Shown: positions 45,203 to 53,476 of the stretch, piece after piece
Numbering within the stretch: the stretch's first letter is position 1
Layout: every line of letters begins with the position of its first letter
Assembly (NCBI GenBank): GCA_958296235.1
Contig: OY282457.1
Location: forward strand, 4,335,338 to 4,399,337
Length of the DNA stretch: 64,000 bases
Source: an uncultured Candidatus Binatia bacterium
Lineage (GTDB): Bacteria > Desulfobacterota > Binatia > Bin18
Direction: 5' to 3'
Notes under the pieces: model-generated
Database searches by the model: none
Seen by the model: only the letters and a program-made list of their open reading frames with translations
What the model was told of the DNA's origin: nothing
Made by a program: the position numbers and the translations under genes

Positions 45203-45963
45203 AGCTTAGATCATCTGGACTTGAGGTCAACCCGCAACCCGGTAATGATTGACCCGTTCATCGGCCATAGCTTAGATCATCTGGACTTGAGGTCAACCCG
45301 CAACGCGACCAAGGGGGGGGCGCTGCCCGACAAGAGCTTAGATCATCTGGACTTGAGGTCAACCCGCAACCCGCGCCGAAATGGTTTCCTCCGTTGGTGG
45401 AGCTTAGATCATCTGGACTTGAGGTCAACCCGCAACCGCAGGTCCTGCCAGGCCGTCGGGCCACTAAGCTTAGATCATCTGGACTTGAGGTCAACCCGCA
45501 ACCCTGCTCGCAGCATGGGAAGAGGAAGGCAGAGCTTAGATCATCTGGACTTGAGGTCAACCCGCAACACAAGCCTGGTTGCGGCATTCGGGGGCATAAG
45601 CTTAGATCATCTGGACTTGAGGTCAACCCGCAACTAAGGGGGGGGACTTGATGGACGAAGCAATAGCTTAGATCATCTGGACTTGAGGTCAACCCGCAAC
45701 CTGCGCGGCCTCCAGCCCATACCGAGGGCGAGCTTAGATCATCTGGACTTGAGGTCAACCCGCAACAAGCGGGTGGACCCCTGAAGAATCACTGGAAGCT
45801 TAGATCATCTGGACTTGAGGTCAACCCGCAACTCCAGCGCATCCCTTTTGAACATGATCGCAGCTTAGATCATCTGGACTTGAGGTCAACCCGCAACCCG
45901 GGTCGGGCTGCCGGGCAAGATATTGACAGCTTAGATCATCTGGACTTGAGGTCAACCCGCAAC
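45203..45963 (-). CRISPR. CRISPR array, 12 repeats and 11 spacers
   Basis: Twelve 36-bp repeats, all identical by eye, starting at 45203, 45269, 45335, 45401, 45467, 45533, 45599, 45665, 45731, 45797, 45862 and 45928. Spacers are 30 bp except one of 29 (45833-45861). In the inferred minus-strand direction the repeat begins GTTGCGGGTTGACC and ends GATGATCTAAGCT. The 3' half pairs with the tracrRNA at 41804-41839. Neither end repeat is degenerate, so the age order of spacers cannot be read. No spacer matches another part of this window. Confidence 0.98.
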
Positions 45964-46001
45964 GTCACATATCGGTGACTGACATCACAGGACTGACACG
46001 T

Positions 46002-46048
46002 AGCGAGAGCGTCAAGCAGAAGGCACCCGGCAGGAAAGAATCTTGTCG
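46002..46048 (+). repeat. Right flanking direct repeat of the CRISPR-Cas9 locus
   Basis: Partner of 41701-41747 (five mismatches in 47 bases, no gaps). It starts 38 bases after the last CRISPR repeat, leaving very little room for a leader. The 38 bases contain the inverted repeat GTCAC/GTGAC (45964-45979). Confidence 0.75.
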
Positions 46049-46057
46049 ATAATGTCC

Positions 46058-46200
46058 CAGTTTGCAGATTCCCCCTCACCCCAACCCTCTCCCCTTCGAC
46101 AGGCTCAGGACAGGCCTCCAGGGGAGAGGGAGCAGAGCCTCTGTCAGGGAGGGGGGCGCTGGGCCGGCAGCGGGGGAGGGGGATGTGAAACTGAGACACT
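46058..46200 (+). repeat. Dispersed palindromic repeat element, copy 4
   Basis: The copy begins CCCAGTTTGCAGATTCCCC, continues with CCCTCACCCC, TTCGACAGGCTCAGGACAGG and CAGGGGAGAGGGAG, and then CCTCTGTCAGGGAGGGGGG, which is shared with copy 5 at 60.74 kb. It ends near AAACTGAGACACTCC. With the flanking repeat it fills the space 45964-46276; no gene is seen there. Confidence 0.75.
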
Positions 46201-46276
46201 CCCATCTTGTCTGTTTCCTTGACCCTCAGCGTGTCTCTGCCTATGATCCGAGGACGCTGGCCAAAGGAGGGCGGAC

Positions 46277-47455
46277 ATGCCTGTGGGGAACCTCAAAGAT
46301 GTTGCGGCTGTGTGTGGTGTGGGCCATACGGCATACGGTCGGAAAATGAATCGGAGTCAGATCGATCTTGCGGGTGAAGCCATCCGCAACGCGCTTGATG
46401 ACGCTGGGCTGGGGCGGGACGATTTGGACGGGCTCATCGTCAGTTTTGGGACGCCGATTGGGGCGGACGCTGACACCCTGGCCTATGCGCTGGGATTAAA
46501 GCTGCGCGCGTATAATCAAACCTGGGCGCACGGACGGTTTACGGCCAGTAGCCTACAGTGGGCGGCGATGATGGTCGGCGCCGGGCTGGCCAATGTGGTG
46601 GCCTGCATGGCCTCGATCAGTTTTTCAGGATTTCGCAAACCCATGATGGGCGGGTCTGGAGATGCTGAGGGCGCGCGTGAGGCCGGCGGTGGGCACGGCG
46701 AAGACCCGGTGTTCGGCATGACCTCGCCGGGAGCCGGGGCCGCGCTGGTCGCCCGGAAGTATTTTGATCGCTTTGGCGCCACGAGTGAGCAGCTGGCCGC
46801 GGTGGCAGTGGCGTTTCGGAAGCACGCGGCCCTGAATCCGAATGCCGTCATGCAGACCCCGATCAGCGTCGAAGATCACCAGAACTCGCGTTTTGTGTGC
46901 GAGCCGCTGCACCTGCTCGACTATTGTCTGATTAACGATGGCGCGGCGTGCGTCCTGGTGACCACCCAGGAACGCGCCCGGGACATGGCCAAGCGGCCGG
47001 TGTGCATCAGCGGGATGCAGGGCTTGCCGGCGGGACGGCAGGAATTCATTTGGACCTATCCCGGCTTTGGGACTTCTCAACAAACCGCCTTTGATTATAT
47101 TCCCGGCCCGCAGCTCGTGTATGAGATGGCAGACGTATCACCCAGGGATGTGGATGCGCTGTTTACCTATGATGCGTTCTCGATTCTGGCCTGGACCGCG
47201 CTGGAGCGCTTTGGGTTCTGTGGGCAGGGCGAAGCCGCGGCCTTTACCCAAGACGGGCGTATCGAGCTGGGCGGGGAACTGCCCATGAACACTAATGGCG
47301 GGCTGATGTCCGAGGGGCATATCATGGGCTGGAATCACCAGGTCGAGATTGTGCGCCAATTGCGAGCGGAGTGTGGCGAGCGACAAATTCCGAATGCGCA
47401 GCGTATCCAATGGGCCAACGCGTACGGAGACTCGTTAATCTACAGCGCGGGCTGA
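46277..47455 (+). CDS. Thiolase-like protein (SCP2/acetyl-CoA acetyltransferase family)
   Basis: 392 residues, in the thiolase branch that pairs with DUF35 proteins. CGVGHTAYGRKMNRSQIDLA and the closing ELPMNTNGGLMSEGHIMGWN are typical. The family's N-terminal active-site Cys is not obvious: the nearby segment reads VVACMASISFSG rather than the classical CSS/CG pattern. GGAGG precedes the ATG by six bases. It is the first gene of an acyl-CoA operon that continues with the Zn-ribbon protein and two CoA-transferases. Confidence 0.88.
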   Translation: MPVGNLKDVAAVCGVGHTAYGRKMNRSQIDLAGEAIRNALDDAGLGRDDLDGLIVSFGTPIGADADTLAYALGLKLRAYNQTWAHGRFTASSLQWAAMMVGAGLANVVACMASISFSGFRKPMMGGSGDAEGAREAGGGHGEDPVFGMTSPGAGAALVARKYFDRFGATSEQLAAVAVAFRKHAALNPNAVMQTPISVEDHQNSRFVCEPLHLLDYCLINDGAACVLVTTQERARDMAKRPVCISGMQGLPAGRQEFIWTYPGFGTSQQTAFDYIPGPQLVYEMADVSPRDVDALFTYDAFSILAWTALERFGFCGQGEAAAFTQDGRIELGGELPMNTNGGLMSEGHIMGWNHQVEIVRQLRAECGERQIPNAQRIQWANAYGDSLIYSAG

Positions 47456-47469
47456 AAAAAGGAGAGGGT

Positions 47470-47883
47470 ATGGCCGAGTATACAAAGCCGCTCCCGGCAA
47501 TTTCGACACTCAATCAGCCGTACTGGGATGGCCTGAAACAACGGCAGATGGTGTTGCCCTGCTGCGCGGCATGTGAGGCTGTCTGGTATCCTCCGACTCC
47601 GTTTTGCCCAGACTGCTGGTCGCGTGATTTTCGCTGGCAGGCGGTGAGCGGGCGGGGCGTGGTGAACTCCTGGGTCGTTTTTCATCAAGCCTACTTCTCG
47701 TCGTTCAAGGATGACCTTCCGTACTCTGTTGCCGAGGTCGAACTGGAAGAAGGCCCCCGTCTGCTGACCAATCTGGTCGAAGTTGCGAACGAGGACATTA
47801 CCAGAGGTATGCCGGTGGAAGTGGTCTTCGATGATGTGACCGATGAGGTCACGCTGGCCAAGTTTCGACCCCGGAAAGGCTAA
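47470..47883 (+). CDS. DUF35 Zn-ribbon/OB-fold acyl-CoA-associated protein
   Basis: 137 residues. An N-terminal helix is followed by a rubredoxin-like zinc ribbon (LPCCAACEAVWYPPTPFCPDC) and an OB fold (GVVNSWVVFHQAYF, YSVAEVELEEGPRLLTNLVE). These proteins form complexes with thiolases and keep or channel acyl-CoA. It begins 14 bases after the thiolase stop with GGAGAGGGT upstream, so the pair is co-translated. Confidence 0.9.
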   Translation: MAEYTKPLPAISTLNQPYWDGLKQRQMVLPCCAACEAVWYPPTPFCPDCWSRDFRWQAVSGRGVVNSWVVFHQAYFSSFKDDLPYSVAEVELEEGPRLLTNLVEVANEDITRGMPVEVVFDDVTDEVTLAKFRPRKG

Positions 47884-47925
47884 GCAGACCGGCACGGCAA
47901 CACTGAAGGGAGAGAAGGAGTATTT

Positions 47926-49128
47926 ATGCCTGGTATTCTCGACGGTATTCGCGTGTTTGACCTCAGTATCGCAGCAGTCGGACCCTGGGCGTCCAAATTG
48001 CTGGGCGAACTGGGCGCGGATGTGATTAAGGTTGAGTCGCCCGGCGGTGAACTCTCGCACGCTATCCCGCCGCCTATTAAGGGCACGGCCGTCCTGTATA
48101 TCTCGGCCAATTTCAACAAGCGGCATATTGTCCTTGATCTCAAAGAAGAGGGGGACCGGGCTATTGCGCTCAAGCTGGTTGAAAAGAGCGATGTGTTTGT
48201 TCAGAACATGCGTCCGGGCGCGGTTGAGCGTTTGGGCCTGGGCTATGCTGTGGTCTCTCAGCTCAACCCGCGCCTGGTGTATGTGTCTGCGTCTGCGTAT
48301 GGCCGAACCGGTCCGATGGCCACGGAAGCCGGGATCGATCCGACTGTCCAGGCATTTGGCGGCTGGTGCAGTATTACCGGCAGGCCCGGGTCGACGGGAG
48401 AGATGTTCCGCCATCTGGCGCATCTTGACATTACGACCAGTACGATGATTGTCGAAGCCGTTTTGCAGGCGCTGCTGGCGCGGGAGCGCTCGGGCAGGGG
48501 GCAGCATATTGAGATCGATATGATCTCAGCCGCACTGTCGCTGCAAACCAGCCGCCTGGCGGAATATTTTGCGACTGGCGAACAACCGCAGCCCCTGGGC
48601 AGCGCCGCGGCAACGACGGTGCCGCACCAGGCCTTTCTGTGTGAGGATCAGGAATATCTGGCGGTCGGGGTGGTGAGCGAAGACCACTGGCCGCGCTTTT
48701 GTCGCGCGACCGGGCAGGCAGCCTTGTGTGACGATCCGCGCTTTGCGACCAACCCGCAGCGGGTTGAGAACCGGGCCGCCCTTGTAGCGCTGCTTGAAGA
48801 TCATTTCAAAACCAAGCCAACCCGCTGGTGGAGTCTGCGGCTCACCCAGGCAGGGGTGCCAAATGCGCGGGTGGACCGCACAGTCAATTTTCAGGCGCTC
48901 CGCACCGACCCCCAAGTCACACGCAATCAGCATATTGTTGATATGGAGACGCCACATTGGGGCAGGCTGAGCGTGGATGGGCTGCCGTGGAAGTTTGAGA
49001 AAACTCCGGCCGGTCCGATTCGTCCGGGCGGACTGCAAGGCGAGCAGACCGAGGCAGTCCTGCGCGAGTTTGGGATAGCGTCAGAGACGCTGGAGAAGAA
49101 CAGAAGAGAGAAGAGACTGGAGCCGTGA
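47926..49128 (+). CDS. Family III (CaiB/BaiF) CoA-transferase, operon copy A
   Basis: 400 residues. MPGILDGIRVFDLSIAAVGP and the CoA-binding [18 protein letters not shown] are family starts. VFVQNMRPGAVERLGLGY is the conserved middle segment. The likely catalytic Asp is in RHLAHLDITTSTM. It lies 42 bases after the DUF35 gene. Its last base is the first base of the next transferase's ATG, so the two may form a heteromeric enzyme like BbsEF-type transferases (inference). Confidence 0.9.
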   Translation: MPGILDGIRVFDLSIAAVGPWASKLLGELGADVIKVESPGGELSHAIPPPIKGTAVLYISANFNKRHIVLDLKEEGDRAIALKLVEKSDVFVQNMRPGAVERLGLGYAVVSQLNPRLVYVSASAYGRTGPMATEAGIDPTVQAFGGWCSITGRPGSTGEMFRHLAHLDITTSTMIVEAVLQALLARERSGRGQHIEIDMISAALSLQTSRLAEYFATGEQPQPLGSAAATTVPHQAFLCEDQEYLAVGVVSEDHWPRFCRATGQAALCDDPRFATNPQRVENRAALVALLEDHFKTKPTRWWSLRLTQAGVPNARVDRTVNFQALRTDPQVTRNQHIVDMETPHWGRLSVDGLPWKFEKTPAGPIRPGGLQGEQTEAVLREFGIASETLEKNRREKRLEP

Positions 49129-50330
49129 TGCCCGGCGCACTGGATGGTTTTACCATTATTGATTTCACCCACGGGCTGTGCGGGCCGTTTGCCTCCATGC
49201 GTCTGGCGGACGCGGGGGCCGAGGTGATCAAAATTGAGCCGCTGAGCGGCGATTCCGCACGGACTATGGGCCCGCCGTTCGTCCAGGACGAAAGCGCAGT
49301 CTTCCTGAGTCTCAACCGCAATAAAAAGAGCGTAGCCCTTGATGTCACGACCCAGGACGGCCAGGAGATTGCGCGCCAACTGATTGCACGGGCCGATGTT
49401 GTCCTGGAGGACTTTGGGCCGGGCCAGGCAGAAAAGCTGGGGCTGGGCTATGACGCCCTCAGCCAGACGCAGGCGACGTTAGTGTATTGCGCGATCAGCG
49501 CCTTTGGAGAGGAAGGACCACTGCGAGACCAGCCAGGGGCAGAGCTGGTGGTTCAGGCCCTGGCCGATTACACCCATTCGCTGGGGAAAATTGGAGAGGC
49601 TCCGGTTCGCTTGGGGACGGATGTGGCCAGTCTCAACACCGGCATTATGGCCTCCCAAGCGGTAACGGCTGGGCTGTTTCACCGCGTTCGCACAGGCGAG
49701 GGGCAGCGGGTTGCGGTCAGTATGCTGGGGACCCTGCTCCACATGCGCGGCATTATGTGGACGTCCATGACGGACCCGGACGAGTGGTATGGCTTCCATC
49801 TCGACCATTACACCCGTCCGCCCGACGAAGGCTATAAAACCAAGGACGGCCATGTCTATTTCGGCCTCCGGCGGGGCAATAGCGAGGATTGGGACCGGCT
49901 GATGCTGACGCTGGGCCTGGCGGACTATATTACTGATCCGCGTTTTGAGGGCTTCGGACGAGAGGCGACCAGCATTGGCCGCTATGCGCCCGAGGTCAAG
50001 CCGGTCTGGGAGCGGGCGTTTCAGCAATTGACAAACGCTGAGGTGGTCAAACTCGTCCACGAATTCCGTGGGGATGCCGTGCCCTTTAACGATTACCCCA
50101 CATTGTGCGCCCATCCCCAGGTGGCCGAGCTCGATATCCTGAAGGACGTTGACCACCCGGCAGGGGGTCGCTTTCGGACCATTGGTCCAGTCTGGCATCT
50201 GGCGGATACGCCGGCAGAAATAAAATCCCCTCCACCGACTCTTGGCCAGCATACGGACGAAGTCCTGACCGGAACAGGTCTGAGTGAGGCGGACCTGCAG
50301 CGGCTCAGGACGGCCCGGATAGTCGCTTGA
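49128..50330 (+). CDS. Family III (CaiB/BaiF) CoA-transferase, operon copy B
   Basis: 400 residues from the ATG at 49128, which overlaps the previous stop as TGATG. MPGALDGFTIIDFTHGLCGP, AGAEVIKIEPLSGDSARTMG and VVLEDFGPGQAEKLGLGYD are the family motifs, and the likely catalytic Asp is in RLGTDVASLNTG. It is clearly diverged from copy A, which supports different roles of the two subunits. The substrate is unknown. Confidence 0.9.
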   Translation: MPGALDGFTIIDFTHGLCGPFASMRLADAGAEVIKIEPLSGDSARTMGPPFVQDESAVFLSLNRNKKSVALDVTTQDGQEIARQLIARADVVLEDFGPGQAEKLGLGYDALSQTQATLVYCAISAFGEEGPLRDQPGAELVVQALADYTHSLGKIGEAPVRLGTDVASLNTGIMASQAVTAGLFHRVRTGEGQRVAVSMLGTLLHMRGIMWTSMTDPDEWYGFHLDHYTRPPDEGYKTKDGHVYFGLRRGNSEDWDRLMLTLGLADYITDPRFEGFGREATSIGRYAPEVKPVWERAFQQLTNAEVVKLVHEFRGDAVPFNDYPTLCAHPQVAELDILKDVDHPAGGRFRTIGPVWHLADTPAEIKSPPPTLGQHTDEVLTGTGLSEADLQRLRTARIVA

Positions 50331-50365
50331 CGTAGCGCGGCCAGCAGAACGGGGCGCAAAGAAAT

Positions 50366-50391
50366 CCGGGCCAGTCTGGAACCAGCCCGGG
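50366..50391 (-). terminator. Possible terminator of amt
   Basis: CCGGGC (50366-50371) pairs with GCCCGG (50385-50390). On the minus strand it is followed by ATTTCTTT. It lies between the convergent CoA-transferase and ammonium transporter stops. The T-run is interrupted, so confidence is moderate. Confidence 0.4.
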
Positions 50392-50406
50392 TCCGTTGCC
50401 TGCGCC

Positions 50407-51735
50407 TCAGGCGATATAGCCGCTCTCGTCGTGGTCGGTCAGGTCGAGACCTTGCTGCTCCCCCTCTTCGCTGATGCGCGCCCCTCCGGTGAGGGCATTG
50501 GCCACAAAATAGGCGATCACAGAGACCACACCACTCCAGATGATGGTGACGATAACGCTCTTGATCTGTTCGGTGACCTGGGCCGCGACGCTCATGGTTT
50601 CATCGAGCCCGGCGCCGCCCATGAATTCGGCTGCGCACAGACCGGTCAGGGTCGCCCCAACAATGCCGCCGACGCCGTGCACCCCGAAGACGTCGAGGCT
50701 GTCGTCATAGCCGAAGGACCGTTTTATTGTGGTGGCGGCCAGATAGCACAGAAAGGCTGAGGCTGCGCCGATCAGGATCGCGCCCATAGGGCCGGCTGTG
50801 CCGCTGGCCGGCGTAATGGCGACCAGACCAGCCACCGCAGCGGTAGCCATGCCGAGAATGCTCGGCTTGCCATGCCTGACCCACTCGATAAGCATCCAGA
50901 CAACGACGGCTGTGGCGGTGGAGACCTGGGTGACGAGCAGGGCCATGCCCGCGGTGCCGTCGGCGGCAAGCTCACTGCCGGCGTTGAAGCCAAACCAGCC
51001 CACCCAGAGCATGCCGGCTCCAACGACGGTCAGGACGAGGCTGTGGGGTCGCATCGGCTCGGTGGGGTAGCCAGCGCGCGAGCCGATCATGACGCAGACA
51101 ACCAGCGCGGCGACCCCGGCATTGATATGCACGACAGTCCCGCCGGCAAAATCAAGCACGCCCCAACCGGCGAACAGGCCGCCGCCCCAGGCCATATGCC
51201 AGATCGGGACATAGCTGAAGGTGAACCAGATAATCATGAAGATCAACATGGCGCTGAACTTCATACGCTCGGCAAAAGCCCCAACGATGAGCGCCGGGGT
51301 GATGATCGCAAAGGTCATCTGGAAAGTCAGGAAGACCGACTCGGGTATGGTGCCACTGAGGGAATCGACCCGTAGGTCCTTGAGGAAGAGCATGGAGGCG
51401 TTGCCTATGATGGCGTTCCCCTCGGTGGCGGCATAGCTATAGCCATAGATGATCCAGAGCAGGGTCATGACGCCGGCCATTGCCAGGCATTGACCCAGGA
51501 CCGAGAGGACGTTTTTTGTCCTCACCAGGCCGCCGTAGAATAATGCCAGACCCGGAAGGGTCATGAAGAGTACCAGCGCCGTGGCAGTAAGCATCCAGGC
51601 GGTGTCTCCGCTATCGAGCGTTGCTGTTTCCTGGGCCCAGGCTGGTACGGCTGTACCGAGCAGACTGAGTAATCCGAGTGAGCCTGTTCTCCACCCGCAC
51701 CAGGCGGATTGTCGCGTCTTCCGAAAAAGTTTCAC
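50407..51735 (-). CDS. amt: Ammonium transporter Amt
   Basis: 442 residues. A signal-peptide-like N-terminus (GLLSLLGTAVPAWAQ) is followed by 11 membrane helices, including LFYGGLVRTKNVLSVLGQCL, AGGTVVHINAGVAALVVCVM (first pore His) and VFGVHGVGGIVGATLTG (second pore His). The C-terminal tail GLDLTDHDESGYIA matches the GlnK-binding end of AmtB proteins. No glnK gene is adjacent, so PII control would come from elsewhere. A sigma-54-type promoter is seen upstream. Confidence 0.95.
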   Translation of the reverse strand: MKLFRKTRQSAWCGWRTGSLGLLSLLGTAVPAWAQETATLDSGDTAWMLTATALVLFMTLPGLALFYGGLVRTKNVLSVLGQCLAMAGVMTLLWIIYGYSYAATEGNAIIGNASMLFLKDLRVDSLSGTIPESVFLTFQMTFAIITPALIVGAFAERMKFSAMLIFMIIWFTFSYVPIWHMAWGGGLFAGWGVLDFAGGTVVHINAGVAALVVCVMIGSRAGYPTEPMRPHSLVLTVVGAGMLWVGWFGFNAGSELAADGTAGMALLVTQVSTATAVVVWMLIEWVRHGKPSILGMATAAVAGLVAITPASGTAGPMGAILIGAASAFLCYLAATTIKRSFGYDDSLDVFGVHGVGGIVGATLTGLCAAEFMGGAGLDETMSVAAQVTEQIKSVIVTIIWSGVVSVIAYFVANALTGGARISEEGEQQGLDLTDHDESGYIA

Positions 51736-51829
51736 AGTAGATTCCTCCTTCCCTCATGTCTCAGGACAAATATGGCCGTTGCCGATTGCCCCGTATTGGC
51801 AACAGCAGGTGAGGGTAGTCCTTCGTAGT

Positions 51830-51847
51830 AGGCAAAAAGAATGCCGA
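51830..51847 (-). promoter_or_regulatory. Candidate sigma-54 promoter of amt
   Basis: On the minus strand GTCGGCATTCTTTTTGCC has GG and GC ten bases apart (GG-N10-GC) and keeps the CA after GG and TTTGC at the -12 element; the base before GG is C instead of T. It lies about 95 bases upstream of the amt ATG. Ammonium transporters are often under NtrC/sigma-54 control. An inverted repeat GTTGCC/GGCAAC (51778-51803) lies in the predicted leader. No clear NtrC sites were found. Confidence 0.5.
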
Positions 51848-51985
51848 CCGGAAAATGCTGCATCTGCTTGACTTTTTTGCTTTGAGGGAACCGGCGGCGC
51901 TGCTGCTGCTGACTGGATTTTAAGCAACGCCTATTTTTTCGTCAGCTTTGCGCTGGGAGCGGACGCGGCTACGGGAAGGGGGCCG

Positions 51986-53272
51986 CTATTGAGGAGACCA
52001 GAAGGCGATATGGCCGTCTGAAAGCCGCTGTGGTGTGGCATCCTTCGTAACGGGGACGATATAGACGGACGGGCCCCGAACGCCTGGGCCTGGGTTCGGG
52101 TTGGAGTCTGTATGTCCGCTAAAAGTAAAAAACTGGCTGTCTGGAGACCAGAGGCGATGCGACAGCGCATACTGGTCGAAATACTGGAAAACCATGATCT
52201 GGGGACGGGACGGAATGAAATTGACCACCGGAAAGGAGGTGCGGCTGTGGACGTCTACGACCACCCAGGTCCAGTAGGCGCGCTCCGGGTTGCGTTTGGC
52301 ATACAGGATGCGAGTCCCGTCCGGGGACCAGAAAAAGGCGGCCAGAGGCTCTTGAATCAGGGGATGCCGCGCGCCTGAGGCCACGTCGAATAAGCGTACC
52401 TCCTCAAAGAGGGGGGCTCTGATAAAGGACGTGGTGGCAATGGCCAGAAGATGTTGCGTTGGGGACCAGGCGAGGGCCATGCGTTTGGGCACAAGCGCGA
52501 CAGATTCAGGCTGACGACCATCGCCGGCAGCAATCATCAGCGCTGCTTTTTTTTGGCCGGCGCGCGCATTGCCATAGGCGAGCCATTTGTCATCAAAAGA
52601 CCAGGACGGTGGTCCAAATGCCGAGGGTGAGCGAGAGAGCAGATGCCGTTCGCCAGTGGGAATGGCGACGACGCTAACGGCATGGCCGGCCCCTCCTCTG
52701 CGATTTCCTCCGGTATGAGTGAGCACCGCTTGTCCATCCGCGCGCCAATGAAAATAAAAGGGGGCGCCCTGGGCAACTCTTTGAGGGCGCTGGCCGCTTG
52801 ACGGTGGCCAGAGGTTGAGCGAGAAAGGTCCCCGGCCGCCCAAAAGGATGCCCAATTGCTGGCTCGTGGGTGACCAATAGGCATAAATGGGCTGGAGACC
52901 AGGCTCTTTATAGGCATGGAGAATGCGGGCGCTGATAGCGTCGAAGATATACAGGCCATCGGTGAGTTGGCCGCCATTGCGCTCAACGCGAAAGCTGGCC
53001 AGGCGTTGTCCGTCGGGCGACCAGGCCGGCCAGCTATAAAAGTCCTGACTGCGCTGGACCGAGCGGGGGGCGAAGCTGGCTTGCTGGAGCATTTCGCCGG
53101 AAGCCATTTTTTGGCGACCGGTCCCGTCGGGCCGAACGGTATACAGATCGCCGGCGCGATCAATATAGGCGATCCGATTGATAGATGGTGCCGCGCTCAG
53201 ACGCGGGGCGTGCGTCAGGAGCAGAGCGGTCGCAAAAAGAAAGGAAAGAGCAACGTGGCAGCGTGCAGTCAT
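51986..53272 (-). CDS. Exported TolB-like beta-propeller protein
   Basis: 428 residues. MTARCHVALSFLFATALLLT with an Ala-rich cleavage region (RLSAAPS) is a signal peptide. The rest consists of PD40-like blades such as FYSWPAWSPDGQRLASF, IYAYWSPTSQQLGILLGG and AFFWSPDGTRILYAKRN. TolB-type propellers bind proteins in the periplasm; a Pal or TolA partner is not in the window. It is upstream of dxr in the opposite direction. Confidence 0.87.
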   Translation of the reverse strand: MTARCHVALSFLFATALLLTHAPRLSAAPSINRIAYIDRAGDLYTVRPDGTGRQKMASGEMLQQASFAPRSVQRSQDFYSWPAWSPDGQRLASFRVERNGGQLTDGLYIFDAISARILHAYKEPGLQPIYAYWSPTSQQLGILLGGRGPFSLNLWPPSSGQRPQRVAQGAPFYFHWRADGQAVLTHTGGNRRGGAGHAVSVVAIPTGERHLLSRSPSAFGPPSWSFDDKWLAYGNARAGQKKAALMIAAGDGRQPESVALVPKRMALAWSPTQHLLAIATTSFIRAPLFEEVRLFDVASGARHPLIQEPLAAFFWSPDGTRILYAKRNPERAYWTWVVVDVHSRTSFPVVNFIPSRPQIMVFQYFDQYALSHRLWSPDSQFFTFSGHTDSNPNPGPGVRGPSVYIVPVTKDATPQRLSDGHIAFWSPQ

Positions 53273-53476
53273 GATTGATCCAGCCCGCGGCTACGATAGC
53301 AGAGTGGGTGAGAAGGGCAACGATCCAGGAGATAGGAACAGGCTGAGCTTGACGGCCCCTCGTCCCGTTCGGTACGAATGCTGGTCATGGCGAAAAGTAT
53401 CCCATTCTTGCGTAGAGAATCGGGTAGAGCATTGCGGAGAGAACTCTGAAGCGCCGTGAGAGGAGGGGTGGAGAAA

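Noticed and set aside
45221-45758. Reading frames of 85-166 codons inside the array with a repeated peptide
   Set aside because: They are the translated CRISPR repeat with period 66 bases (22 codons); no start signals or independent evidence for a protein.
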